A stretch of DNA of 64,000 bases. Origin: Nitrospirales bacterium. GTDB lineage: Bacteria > Nitrospirota > Nitrospiria > Nitrospirales > UBA8639. The position numbers and the translations under genes were made by a program. Below are positions 46,975 through 55,805 of this stretch, in pieces (position 1 is the first letter of the stretch; the number at the start of each line of letters is the position of its first letter). Where the stretch lies: positions 1 through 64,000 of the forward strand of contig JAHRAQ010000028.1 in assembly GCA_020027205.1 (NCBI GenBank), written 5' to 3'. Below the pieces are notes generated by a model. The model ran no database searches, was not told the origin of the DNA, and saw only the letters and a program-made list of their open reading frames with translations.

Positions 46975-47645
46975 GCTGTCCGTCATTCCCGACGTTTTTA
47001 GTCGGGAAGTATTTGCCAACGGCAAATGCTCCGAAGGTCCATCTTTCTGTTGTCCTTTCAGGGCGTGGCGAAAAAAAAGAATGATGCAACAGAAGCCTGG
47101 ATACCGGCTTTCGCCGGTATGACGGAAGGAGACTGGATGCCGGCTCATCCCTCCGTCATTCCGCGTCGACGGCACCCAATGACAGGAGAACCGTGGGCGC
47201 GCGGAATCCATCCGTAGGATGTCAATGGCAGGACGGGGACAAAAGACAAGAAAAAAGAAGGATGGATTCCCGACAACTAACGTCGGGAATGACGGAAAGA
47301 GAGAAGGCGGGAATGACGGAAGGGGGAGCAGGACGGCCTTTGTCTCCCTCCGTCATTCCCGACGTCTTTTGTCGGGAAGCATTTGCCAACGGCAAATGCT
47401 CCGAAGGTCCATCCTGATTTCCGTCATTCCGCGTCACCGGCATCCAACGGCAGGGGAATCGTGTGTGTGCGGAATCCATCGGTAAGAGGTTAATGGCAAT
47501 CCCCCATCCGTCATTCCCGACATCTTTAGTCGGGAATCCATCTTTTTCATTGTTCCTTCCTTCCGCATCACAGACAGAAGGAAAAGAAGGATGGATTCCC
47601 GACAACTAACGTCGGGAATGACGGAAGGAGGGGACGGCGGAGAAG
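46975..47645. repeat. Large family A cluster with two 29-bp insertion variants
   Basis: The longest repeat field in the window. Left arms with the exact 29-bp insertion lie at 47009-47037 and 47379-47407 (CCAACGGCAAATGCTCCGAA). Plain right arms lie at about 47258-47300 and 47585-47630, and a plain complete element at about 47510-47630 (centre GCATCACAGACAG). Other repeat types are a GGATACCGGCTTTCGCCGG palindrome near 47098 and a pair of CATTCCGCGTC...GCGGAATCCATC units at about 47157-47215 and 47424-47480. No gene is seen. Confidence 0.85.
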
Positions 47646-47702
47646 GAGGGGACGGTGACGGTGACGGTGACGAGTCGTCGCGGGCGTAATCGTTGCGCGT
47701 GA

Positions 47703-48632
47703 TTGACAGCATTTTTTCCGGCGGGCTATGGTCGTTCGGTGTCTTCCGATGTTCGTCCAGATTCCTCGCCGCCGACTCCCGCGTTGTCCCCGGCCAATGC
47801 GGCGTCGCTGATCAGGCTCTCGAATCAAACGGGCACCGTCCTGCTTCTGCTGCCGTCCCTGTGGGCGCTGGTCTTGGCGTCGGAGGGCCGCCCCTCCGGG
47901 ACGTTGCTCCTCATTTTTTCGGCGGGCGCCTTCGTCATGCGGAGCGCCGGGGTCGTTATGAACGACTGGGCCGACCGCGCCTTCGACCGCCGGGTCGCCC
48001 GCACCGGCACACGGCCCCTGGCCTGCGGCGCGCTGTCCCCCGGTCATGCCGTCCTGTGCCTCGGCGTGTTGCTCTGTGCCGCCGCGGGGCTGCTGGCCTT
48101 TCTGAATTCGCTGACCGTCCAACTTGCCCCCGTCGCGTTGGGACTCGCGGCCTTGTACCCATTCACGAAACGGTTTGTTCGCGTCCCGCAACTGTTTCTC
48201 GGCCTGGCATTCGGATGGGGGACCGTCATGGCCTGGGCCGCCGTGCGAAATCACCTCGACCCCGCGGCATGGCTCCTCTTCGCGTCCACCGTGTGCTGGG
48301 CCACGGCCTACGACACCATCTACGCCCTTCAGGACATCGAGGACGACCGCCGCATCGGGATCAACTCATCCGCCCTGTGTTTCGGCGCAAAGGTGTGGCT
48401 GGCCGTGGGCCTGATCGAACTGCTCATGCTGGGGCTTCTCGCGACGGCGGGCTGGGTGACGCAACTCAACTGGGCGTTTTACGGTGTGCTGGCCGGCGTG
48501 GCCGGGTTGATGAGTTGGCAGGTGCGGCGTCTGCGCGGCGGCGTCTCCCCCGCGGAGGCTCTGGCCATGTTTCAACACCACGCCGGCGTCGGGCTGGTCA
48601 TTCTGGGCGGGATATGGCTGGGCACGTGGTGA
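47703..48632 (+). CDS. ubiA: UbiA family prenyltransferase (4-hydroxybenzoate type)
   Basis: A 309-aa integral membrane prenyltransferase with about eight hydrophobic segments. The first Asp motif is NDWADRAFDRRVART and the second is YALQDIEDDRRIG, both needed to bind the prenyl diphosphate through magnesium. LACGALSP and LYPFTKRF also match the 4-hydroxybenzoate polyprenyltransferase group of quinone synthesis. It starts at TTG (47703); a GTG 12 codons later is also possible. It is convergent with the large cytochrome operon, whose quinone pool it may supply. The exact acceptor substrate is not certain. Confidence 0.87.
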   Translation: MTAFFPAGYGRSVSSDVRPDSSPPTPALSPANAASLIRLSNQTGTVLLLLPSLWALVLASEGRPSGTLLLIFSAGAFVMRSAGVVMNDWADRAFDRRVARTGTRPLACGALSPGHAVLCLGVLLCAAAGLLAFLNSLTVQLAPVALGLAALYPFTKRFVRVPQLFLGLAFGWGTVMAWAAVRNHLDPAAWLLFASTVCWATAYDTIYALQDIEDDRRIGINSSALCFGAKVWLAVGLIELLMLGLLATAGWVTQLNWAFYGVLAGVAGLMSWQVRRLRGGVSPAEALAMFQHHAGVGLVILGGIWLGTW

Positions 48633-48638
48633 CGGCGT

Positions 48639-49688
48639 CTACTCCGGCGGCGGAATCGGCTTGTCGGGTTTCGGCGCGCGCAACGTCTCCAGATAGGCCG
48701 TCACCGCTCTGGCGTCATGATCGTCGAGACCGAGATTCGGCATCCGCGTATGCTTTTTCATGCCTTGCGGGTACCGAATCCAGCGATACACCCAGGTTGC
48801 ATTCAGACGGAAACCGGCGCGGTCCAGAGCCGGCCCGACCCGGCCGCCCGCGTCCCCGATGCCATGACACCCGTGACACCCGTATTGATTGAAATACAGG
48901 TGCTCGCCTTCTTTGGCAAGCGCGCGACGAGCCGCGTCGGACGCGGTTAAATCCGGGCGCGACACCTGATCCATTCTGGGACGTTTGGAAAAATTTTCCC
49001 ACGCCGCTCTGGCAACATCAAACCGTTCCTGCTCGCGTTCATAGGCGTCTTCTTCGGGAAGTACCACTTCCTCCTCGTCGTCTTCGTCGTCTTCGTCGTC
49101 ATCCTCGTCGTCGCCACGAACGGCTTCCGCCGCGGCCTCCGCGGCTTCCTGTTTTTCAAGGGCCGCATCCATGGCCCGCTGGGCCTGATCACGCGCCGCC
49201 TCGGCCTCACGAAACTTCGACTCCAACTGCGCGCGCCGCCCCTCAATGTCAAACGTCAGCGAGCCGCCGTGCAACGTGCGCACATACCCGACCACCGCCC
49301 ACAGTTCGTCTTCGGACAGGGTATGGCGAAAGGTGGGCATCGTCTCAACGGCGAAGTAGTTTTCATCGTCCAACACGGCCTGCAATGAGGTGTCGCGCAT
49401 CTCGCGGGAAATCGTGTTGAAAATTTCTTCATCGGTAAAGGTGGACATCGAGGCCGATTCCGAGAGGTCGCGGGGGCGGGGGTCCGGCATGTGTTCCCAA
49501 TTAAACCCTTCCGCCTGTTGTCCGGTTTCGCCGTGACAATGCATGCAGTAATGGCGGTAGAGTTTCCGGCCTTTCGAGGTTCGTTCGTCTTCAAACAGGG
49601 CGCAACCGGCCATCGCCGCCAGCGCCACGACAGCCGCCGCCGCGACGACCAGGGCCGCGCCTTTCCCCGGATTCGATGCCCCGTTCAT
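48639..49688 (-). CDS. Diheme c-type cytochrome lipoprotein with acidic linker
   Basis: 349 aa from the ATG at 49688. The lipoprotein signal has its Cys at residue 29 (AAMAGC). Two heme-binding sites, CMHCH (48-52) and CHGCH (271-275), lie in separate cytochrome c domains. Between them are a predicted coiled coil (about 150-192, Ala/Glu/Arg heptads) and a run of Asp and Glu at 193-207, encoded by a GTC/TTC triplet repeat. It is the last gene of the respiratory operon; its start overlaps the previous stop as ATGA. It probably shuttles electrons in the periplasm. Confidence 0.9.
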   Translation of the reverse strand: MNGASNPGKGAALVVAAAAVVALAAMAGCALFEDERTSKGRKLYRHYCMHCHGETGQQAEGFNWEHMPDPRPRDLSESASMSTFTDEEIFNTISREMRDTSLQAVLDDENYFAVETMPTFRHTLSEDELWAVVGYVRTLHGGSLTFDIEGRRAQLESKFREAEAARDQAQRAMDAALEKQEAAEAAAEAVRGDDEDDDEDDEDDEEEVVLPEEDAYEREQERFDVARAAWENFSKRPRMDQVSRPDLTASDAARRALAKEGEHLYFNQYGCHGCHGIGDAGGRVGPALDRAGFRLNATWVYRWIRYPQGMKKHTRMPNLGLDDHDARAVTAYLETLRAPKPDKPIPPPE

Positions 49689-50530
49689 GCCGCGTTCCCT
49701 CGCCGGATTTTTCGCACCAGCAACCATTCGAACCCGGCGGCCAGCGCAATGCCCAGCGCGACGTATCCGTAAATGGAGGCGTCGGGCGGCGGCTCGGCGC
49801 GGACGTACCACCAGGACGAGACCGCTTTCTGCGAGCCTTGTTCCTTGACGGCGCCGTCAACGATTTGGCCGTCCCACACGGCGAAGGCCACGTTCGTCCA
49901 TTCACCGGGAGTGATGCGCACGTCGCGGGCATCGTCCGTGTTCAGGCGGCGGGAAAAGACCACGCGCCAGACGCCATCCCGCCAGGCCCCCGTGGCCGAC
50001 ACGTCCTGTTGCGTCTGCGGCCGAAGCGTCTTGAATCCCTTCGCGCTCATGTCAACGGCGTTGCCCGCCGCGTGTGTCCAATACCAGATATTGACCGGCC
50101 CGCCTTCGACTTGCAGCATTTCCTGCCCGTGCGCAAAGTGGGCCTTGCGCTCGCCCACCATGAACTCGAGGGCGGCGGCGTCCGCGGCGTCTTCCGACGG
50201 GTCCGCATATTCCAGCAGCATGGCCAGTTCCTCGCCGTTATGCATGCCGCGCACCTTGACGGATTTCACCGTCACTTCCTGAATGCGATCCGGCCAGTGC
50301 ACCTGGGGGGCCAGTTGAAACTCCGACGGCCGGATCGTGTCCCACGCCGCCGCGTACGGGTCCGCGCCAGGGAGCGCCTCGTCGGTCAGATGCAGCCGAA
50401 TGGACACGCTGCTGCCGGCGCCGGCGGCCGGAGTCGATTCGTCGGCCAACGCCGGTACCGCACCGGCACCCGCGGCCAGCACGGCGGCGCCCAGCGCGAC
50501 ATTAACAATGCGTTCACGTCCCATGCGCAT
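49685..50530 (-). CDS. Ethylbenzene dehydrogenase-type heme-binding protein
   Basis: 281 aa from the ATG at 50530 (or 50524). A signal peptide (NVALGAAVLAAGAGAVPALA) is followed by a beta-sandwich domain with SVSIRLHLTDEALPGADPY, VRGMHNGEELAMLLEYADPS and VWRVVFSRRLNTDD. These match the EB_dh domain family of DMSO-reductase-type gamma subunits, which bind one b heme through Met and Lys. A C-terminal helix (YVALGIALAAGFEWLLV) anchors it to the membrane. No molybdoenzyme is nearby, so it must serve another complex, here the bd-like/Rieske one. Confidence 0.82.
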   Translation of the reverse strand: MRMGRERIVNVALGAAVLAAGAGAVPALADESTPAAGAGSSVSIRLHLTDEALPGADPYAAAWDTIRPSEFQLAPQVHWPDRIQEVTVKSVKVRGMHNGEELAMLLEYADPSEDAADAAALEFMVGERKAHFAHGQEMLQVEGGPVNIWYWTHAAGNAVDMSAKGFKTLRPQTQQDVSATGAWRDGVWRVVFSRRLNTDDARDVRITPGEWTNVAFAVWDGQIVDGAVKEQGSQKAVSSWWYVRAEPPPDASIYGYVALGIALAAGFEWLLVRKIRRGNAA

Positions 50531-50565
50531 ACTCCTTCGCGGGAACCCCGCTCGCGTTCGCGCGA

Positions 50566-51297
50566 CTACTCCTCTTCTTCCCACGTCCGCGGAGACTGAC
50601 CGGCGCCGGCATATTCGCCCATGATGATTTTCCAGATGCGTTCATCCGTCAGTTCCTTTTCCCATCGTGGCATGGCGGATTTCCACGGCATCCCCTCCAC
50701 CGGCAGCCCCACGCCGCCTTTTTTGATGCGCCAGAACAAATAGGATTCCTGCAACTGCGCGATGGTGCCGGGATCGCTGAAATTCGCCGGGGGCGGATTG
50801 AACCCCACGGACGCCGGGCCTTTCCCGTCAAAATTGCCGCCATGGCAGGGCGAGCAATAGGCCGCATACAGACCCTGCCCCGTCGCGATATTTCCCGGCG
50901 TGCGCGGAAACGGGTTGGCCAGCCCGACGAACTCGCCGGGAGGCGCGGGATGAATGGTGCGGTTTTCCGCCGGCGGCATGTCGCTCGGCGCCAGTTTGGC
51001 ATAGGTCTGCCATCCCACCAGCAGGGGAAACAGCGCAAACACGACGAGCCGCGCGGTGCCGGTGGCGCCGGCGTGCCCCTCGCCGGTCAGAAAGCGGCCG
51101 ATGGGGCCCATGAAATCGTCCAGCCCCGCGCCGCTCATCGTGTAGAAAATCGCGGCGGCGGCCACCGTGAGGGCCAGATACAGGTAAATCAAACTGGCCG
51201 GCAACGGCGCGGTGAACAGGGGCAGAATCCACGTGAGAAAGACATACATGCCCGCCAGCAGGACGGCGGTTTTCGCAAGGGGATTTTTCATGGTCAT
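50566..51297 (-). CDS. Membrane-anchored monoheme cytochrome c
   Basis: 243 aa with three N-terminal hydrophobic segments (about 10-28, 33-53, 83-98), followed by a periplasmic cytochrome c domain. The heme site is CSPCH (148-152), and Met of the WKSAMPRWEKELTDE region is a candidate sixth ligand. It begins 3 nt after the preceding cytochrome stop and ends in an acidic EEEE tail. It is a structural part of the respiratory operon. Confidence 0.88.
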   Translation of the reverse strand: MTMKNPLAKTAVLLAGMYVFLTWILPLFTAPLPASLIYLYLALTVAAAAIFYTMSGAGLDDFMGPIGRFLTGEGHAGATGTARLVVFALFPLLVGWQTYAKLAPSDMPPAENRTIHPAPPGEFVGLANPFPRTPGNIATGQGLYAAYCSPCHGGNFDGKGPASVGFNPPPANFSDPGTIAQLQESYLFWRIKKGGVGLPVEGMPWKSAMPRWEKELTDERIWKIIMGEYAGAGQSPRTWEEEE

Positions 51298-51300
51298 GGA

Positions 51301-51924
51301 TTACTCTCCCGCGTTGGCGGCGGCGCCGTGCGTCGCGACGGCCGCCACGGTCATGGCGTCGCGGTCGCGCATCTTCAACACGTCGTCAACGTCGATGCTG
51401 ATGGGTTCGCCGCTCATTTTCTGGAGAAACGCGATCACCGAATAGATTTCCTGTTTCGACAGGGCAATCGGATTTTTATGGATATACGGCATCCGGGCCG
51501 GATATTCCTTCGGCACGCCTTCATGTCTGAAATCCAGATAAATGTAGGCCTGCGGCTCGGTAAGACTTTCGTAGATGAACTCCGGCGAGAGTTTGGCGCC
51601 GATGCCTTTCAGGTCCGGGCACCGCGCCGATTCGCTCGGCCCGATGGAATGACACAGGGCGCATTGACCCTTGCTGAAGAAAATCTTTTGCCCGATCCCC
51701 GCCAGGTCGTCCGGGGTTTTGACCTTGGTGATGTCGAACGTCTCAATCGCCGGCGGCAGGGAGGCCATCTGCGGCACCCCCAGCGCTAGGAGGCTGAACG
51801 TGCCCAGGACGATAATCACGAAGCCCCCGACGCGCAGAAATTTCGAGCGAATGAACAGCAGAATGCCGACGCCGGTGCCGACGACCAGCAGCCCGATGAT
51901 TTGCAATAAGGCGACTTCACTCAT
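51301..51924 (-). CDS. Membrane-anchored monoheme cytochrome c
   Basis: From the ATG at 51924 it has 207 aa, with two N-terminal helices (about 6-25 and 33-50), then a cytochrome c domain with CALCH at 88-92 and ARMPYIHKNP near the likely Met ligand. The start overlaps the bd-like gene by 8 nt, so both are probably made together. The longer frame to 52107 is antisense-like noise over the bd-like C-terminus. Confidence 0.88.
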   Translation of the reverse strand: MSEVALLQIIGLLVVGTGVGILLFIRSKFLRVGGFVIIVLGTFSLLALGVPQMASLPPAIETFDITKVKTPDDLAGIGQKIFFSKGQCALCHSIGPSESARCPDLKGIGAKLSPEFIYESLTEPQAYIYLDFRHEGVPKEYPARMPYIHKNPIALSKQEIYSVIAFLQKMSGEPISIDVDDVLKMRDRDAMTVAAVATHGAAANAGE

Positions 51925-53797
51925 GGGTGCGAGTTCCAGTCGGCGTTCCAGTGCGCGCGCCAGTGGGCGCGCCGCCCGCCACCGCCGGCGCCATGCCGGG
52001 CATCCCGGTCGGGGTGTCCGCACGCGCCCCCTGTGCCGGCCCCTGCTTCGCTTTATCGCCCATCGTGGCGACCCAGAAGATGAAGGCCGCGAGAAGGCAG
52101 AAGACAAACGTGTTCAGCGACATAAAGGCGGCGGCGTAGCCCAGCGCGGGCGAATAGGCGTATTCGGAGGTGTCGCGCATCACGCCGTAAATGTGCCAGT
52201 GCACCCGCGACGACGACCGGGCGTAGCCCATCAGCGACATCAGCAACACCACCATGACCGCGTTGGACACCAGACAATAGGCCGAGCGAACCGGCATCTG
52301 TCCCCAGACCATCGCCGTCGTGACTTTGGCGCTTTTCATCAGCACGGCCGTCAAAGGCGTGAAGGTGAGCATGATAAACAACACAATCAGCACCTGGGCC
52401 ACGGAGAAATAATTAATCCGAATAATGGCCGGCACGAAATAACCCCAGACCCCCAGCACCACCACGGCAATGCCGGCCACGACGAGCAGGGCGCCCATCA
52501 CCGATTTGGCGATTTTTGCCCATGCGGCGGTTTCCTGTTTGCCGGCCCGCCAGTACATGATGAAACTCATGAAGGTCACCAGGATCATCAGATTCGCCAC
52601 GGTCATCTTGGCGGACATCACGCCGAACACGCCCAGGAGCGGATGATGGGTGCCGCCCATTTTGCGGGCTTCCTCCAGACTCGCCACCAGCGAGTGCGGC
52701 GTCATCCACACGCCGAGACACACCATGAGCACAATCAGCATGGCCAGAATCGGCCGCCGGTAGCGTTGTTCGGAGCCGGGGATGCGGTAGGTAATCCCCA
52801 TCCAGAAATAATAGTTGGCGCCGAGAAACAGCACGCCGATGAGCATGGCTTGTAAAATAAAGAGCCACGCCAGAAAGCCGCCCATCAGCGTAATGCCCAT
52901 TTGCTGGTTGTATTGATAAATCTCCCGCATCAGCCAGTAGCCGGCGAAGGGCAGCGGCAACATGCCGAACACCCCGATGAAGTTCCCCACGTAGCCCATC
53001 CAGTCGTAATGATCCCGCTCCGCCCGGCTGGCGGCCAGCAGATACCGGATGCCGGCGTAGGCCCCGCAGATAAATCCGCCGAGCACCACGTTGGCAATGA
53101 GCCGGTGGATATTGACCGGCCACCACGTGGGATTCCAGGTGGCCGCCCAGGCCCGTTCAATCGCCGTGCCGTCGCCCACCACCACGGGGCTGGCCTGAAA
53201 CGTGGCCCAGGAATTGGGCACAATCATAATGCCCAGGGCAAACAGGTTGAGGAGAAATCCCAGCGTCAGGTGAATCCATTTTTTCCGGCCCTGCATGACG
53301 TCCCACCCGTACCAGTAAAGGTAGAGGACGGCGGTTTCCATGAGAAACAACATGCAGTAGGCCAGAAAGGACGGGAAGAAAATGTCGGAGAGATACGCCA
53401 TCAGTTTGGGGTACAAGCCGATCAGCAGAAACAGCAGGATGCCCCCGAACAACGCCGTGGTCGCATAGGCCGACGTCAGCAGTTTGGTGAACTCTTTGGC
53501 CAGATTGTCATAGCGGGCCTCCCCGCTTTTCCATCCCACGAGTTCGCACACCCAGGCAAAAATCGGCACCCCCAGCACAAACCCGGCCAGAAGCAAATGC
53601 TGCTGGGCCACAATCCAGATGACGTTCCGGCTGCCGAGGCCGGGAATATCCCGGTACTCCACGGACATGGCCTGCGTCGCCGCATCCTGCGCCCAGGCAA
53701 AGGCCGGCAGCAGGATCAGCGCCCACAGAAGACTCCACGCGCAGCATTTCGCCGAGGGCAAACGGGACGGCCGATGGGCGTTGACGTCGTGTGTCAT
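51917..53797 (-). CDS. Cytochrome bd-like oxidase subunit I (CydA superfamily), copy 2
   Basis: A 626-aa protein with a cleavable-looking N-terminal segment and many hydrophobic helices. It aligns with the second copy at 57591-59273. In both, the heme-ligand regions are kept: AQQHLLLAGFVLGVPIFAW (His67) and WPVNIHRLIANVVLGG (His231), plus the MTPHS block. The GRQPW-type Q-loop motif of classical CydA is not seen, and there is no cydB. The C-terminus is Pro/Gly/Thr-rich low complexity. Electrons may come from the adjacent cytochromes c in place of quinol. Such orphan bd-like subunits have been described in Nitrospira-type bacteria. Confidence 0.85.
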   Translation of the reverse strand: MTHDVNAHRPSRLPSAKCCAWSLLWALILLPAFAWAQDAATQAMSVEYRDIPGLGSRNVIWIVAQQHLLLAGFVLGVPIFAWVCELVGWKSGEARYDNLAKEFTKLLTSAYATTALFGGILLFLLIGLYPKLMAYLSDIFFPSFLAYCMLFLMETAVLYLYWYGWDVMQGRKKWIHLTLGFLLNLFALGIMIVPNSWATFQASPVVVGDGTAIERAWAATWNPTWWPVNIHRLIANVVLGGFICGAYAGIRYLLAASRAERDHYDWMGYVGNFIGVFGMLPLPFAGYWLMREIYQYNQQMGITLMGGFLAWLFILQAMLIGVLFLGANYYFWMGITYRIPGSEQRYRRPILAMLIVLMVCLGVWMTPHSLVASLEEARKMGGTHHPLLGVFGVMSAKMTVANLMILVTFMSFIMYWRAGKQETAAWAKIAKSVMGALLVVAGIAVVVLGVWGYFVPAIIRINYFSVAQVLIVLFIMLTFTPLTAVLMKSAKVTTAMVWGQMPVRSAYCLVSNAVMVVLLMSLMGYARSSSRVHWHIYGVMRDTSEYAYSPALGYAAAFMSLNTFVFCLLAAFIFWVATMGDKAKQGPAQGARADTPTGMPGMAPAVAGGAPTGARTGTPTGTRTHE

Positions 53798-53865
53798 GTG
53801 CGATCCTTTTCGTGTGAAACCGTCGCCGGAAACCGATTCAACGACGCGCTCCGGTCAACCGCCGT

Positions 53866-54669
53866 TCATTTCTTTTTCGCGTCTTTCTCCGCCGCCTTCA
53901 GCGTGGCCTCGGCGCGGGACAGAATCCGCTCGGTGCTGGTGATGACCTCGCGCGGCACGATCCGCGGCTCCGTCTTTTTGACGTGGACAAACTCGTATTC
54001 TTCATGCGGATGCGGAGTGCTCACGGGCAGCACCGCCCAGAACAACATAATCAGCCCCGCGACCGTGCCCGTCAAGACCGTCAAGACCAGCGGTTGATCT
54101 TTGGGCACCCGCAGCAGGTCCCAGGTGCGGACAATCTCCTGAAACTCGCCGTCAACGGGAGTGGACGCGCGCACCACGCGCTGCGCCAGCCATCCCAACC
54201 CAAACATCCAGCCGTAGAGCGCGGCGAGCAGGACGACGGTGACCGGCGCGCCGATCATCGCCAACTCCAGACTGATGCGCTCCGCGATGGGCACGGTGAA
54301 GAGATGCTCCTGCACCCAGTGCAGCGTGCCGTCGGTGGCCCAGACGGCCGCGGTCTTGACGACGCTCACCGCCGCACAGGCGAGGGGCAGCGCCACGGCG
54401 GAAAAAGCCGCCCAGGACGCCCACAGCCGCAGCCCCATCCCGCGCGGCGGATCGACACGCAGCCGTTCCAGGAGCACCGTGCGCGCGCACAGGCCCAAAG
54501 CCCAGATATCGATGGGGATCGAGAGCAACAACAGCGCGTACAGTCCGCCGCCTTCCCACGGATGCACCTGCGCCGCCAGCATCAGCACCGCGATGACCAA
54601 CTTCACGGGGAAGCCGGTCCACCACGCCGGCCACGCCACCAGGAGACCCAGTTTCGCGTTGGGCATCAT
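53866..54669 (-). CDS. Unrecognised integral membrane protein of the respiratory operon
   Basis: 267 aa, starting 3 nt after the cytochrome b stop. Six or so hydrophobic segments fill most of the protein, and the C-terminal 40 residues are charged (Lys/Glu-rich, likely cytoplasmic or periplasmic tail). A few His residues lie near helix ends (QVHPWEGGG, LHWVQEHL, STPHPHEEY) and could bind heme, but I see no known motif. Its tight placement between cytochrome b and a bd-like subunit suggests a structural subunit of the complex. Confidence 0.65.
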   Translation of the reverse strand: MMPNAKLGLLVAWPAWWTGFPVKLVIAVLMLAAQVHPWEGGGLYALLLLSIPIDIWALGLCARTVLLERLRVDPPRGMGLRLWASWAAFSAVALPLACAAVSVVKTAAVWATDGTLHWVQEHLFTVPIAERISLELAMIGAPVTVVLLAALYGWMFGLGWLAQRVVRASTPVDGEFQEIVRTWDLLRVPKDQPLVLTVLTGTVAGLIMLFWAVLPVSTPHPHEEYEFVHVKKTEPRIVPREVITSTERILSRAEATLKAAEKDAKKK

Positions 54670-54672
54670 CGA

Positions 54673-55785
54673 CTAATCCAGAAACTCCCTGTTGAGAATC
54701 GCGGAGACGGTGAACAGCAGAATGCCCGCCATAATGACAATCCAGCCGATCAACGCCGCCGGCCGCTTGAAAATATCCCGCTCCGGCCGTCGATCCACAA
54801 AGGGCAACGCCGCCAAGAACGCCAGAAACGCCCCCGGAATCGCAATGGCGCCCAAGAACTGCCCGAACTCTCCGGAGAACATTTTCAACCGCAGCATCTG
54901 AAAGAGGAACAGAAAATACCACTCCGGTTCCGGGTGATAATCGCCGGGGTCGGGCGTGGCCTCTTCCAGGAGGACCACCGGCTCAATCAACGCCAGACTG
55001 CAAATAATCATGAACACCGAGGCCATCGCCACAATGTCCTTCCAGACCTGCCGGGGGAAAAAATAATCCGTTTTGGCCTTGAGTTGCTCCGGCGTACCGC
55101 GAAACGGGCCGGCAGGCCCGGCTTTGCGGAACAGAAAAATATGCAGTCCGGCCAACCCCATGAGCGCCGCCGGCAACACCATCACGTGAATCACAAAAAA
55201 TCTGCTCAAGGTCATCTGGCCCGGCGTGGGACCGCCTTTCAGAAACCTGGCGAGCGCATCGCCGATGACCGGGGTTTTGTCCATAATCTCCACGCCCACC
55301 ACCGTGGCCCAGTACGCCCGTTGATCCCACGGCAGCAGATAGCCGGTGAACCCGAACGCCATGACCAGGCCGAAGAGGGCCAGCCCGACCAGCCACACCA
55401 GTTCTCTGGGTTTTTTGTACGCGCCCCACAGGAACACCTGGGACATGTGGGCGAACACCATCACCACCATGGCCGAGGAACCCCAGAAATGGTAACTCAA
55501 CAGAAACCATCCGTAGTCCACTTCGTGAATGATGTACTGCGTGCTCGCATACGCATGGTCGATGCTCGGGACGTAGTAGAACATCAACAGAATGCCGGTC
55601 ACCACCTGCAAGATAAAAATGAACAGCAGGCACGACCCGAAGGCATACGCCCAGCGCGAGCCTCCGGGCACCGGCTCATTCAGCATTTTGGCCTGAATCG
55701 TTTTCAGGCCGACCCGCTCGTCGACAAACGCAACGACTTTTTCCAGCGCGCTCGGCTTGTTTGGAGTCCGGGGGGAATCGTTCAT
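54673..55785 (-). CDS. Cytochrome b of a bc1/b6f-like complex
   Basis: 370 aa covering both the N-terminal four-helix part and the C-terminal part. Heme b ligand pairs are His99/His113 and His200/His215. The gaps are 13 and 14 residues; the 14-residue second gap is b6-like and not mitochondrial-like. The quinol-oxidation motif PEWY is at 287-290 (HPEPEWYFLFLF), and GYLLPWDQRAYWATVV matches the Qo site helix. It follows the Rieske gene by 20 nt. Confidence 0.93.
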   Translation of the reverse strand: MNDSPRTPNKPSALEKVVAFVDERVGLKTIQAKMLNEPVPGGSRWAYAFGSCLLFIFILQVVTGILLMFYYVPSIDHAYASTQYIIHEVDYGWFLLSYHFWGSSAMVVMVFAHMSQVFLWGAYKKPRELVWLVGLALFGLVMAFGFTGYLLPWDQRAYWATVVGVEIMDKTPVIGDALARFLKGGPTPGQMTLSRFFVIHVMVLPAALMGLAGLHIFLFRKAGPAGPFRGTPEQLKAKTDYFFPRQVWKDIVAMASVFMIICSLALIEPVVLLEEATPDPGDYHPEPEWYFLFLFQMLRLKMFSGEFGQFLGAIAIPGAFLAFLAALPFVDRRPERDIFKRPAALIGWIVIMAGILLFTVSAILNREFLD

Positions 55786-55805
55786 GGCGCCCAGGGGTAC
55801 CGCCC

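Noticed and set aside
47693..48892. Plus-strand 399-aa frame over ubiA
   Set aside because: A shifted frame of ubiA; the 309-aa frame has the two Asp motifs of the family.
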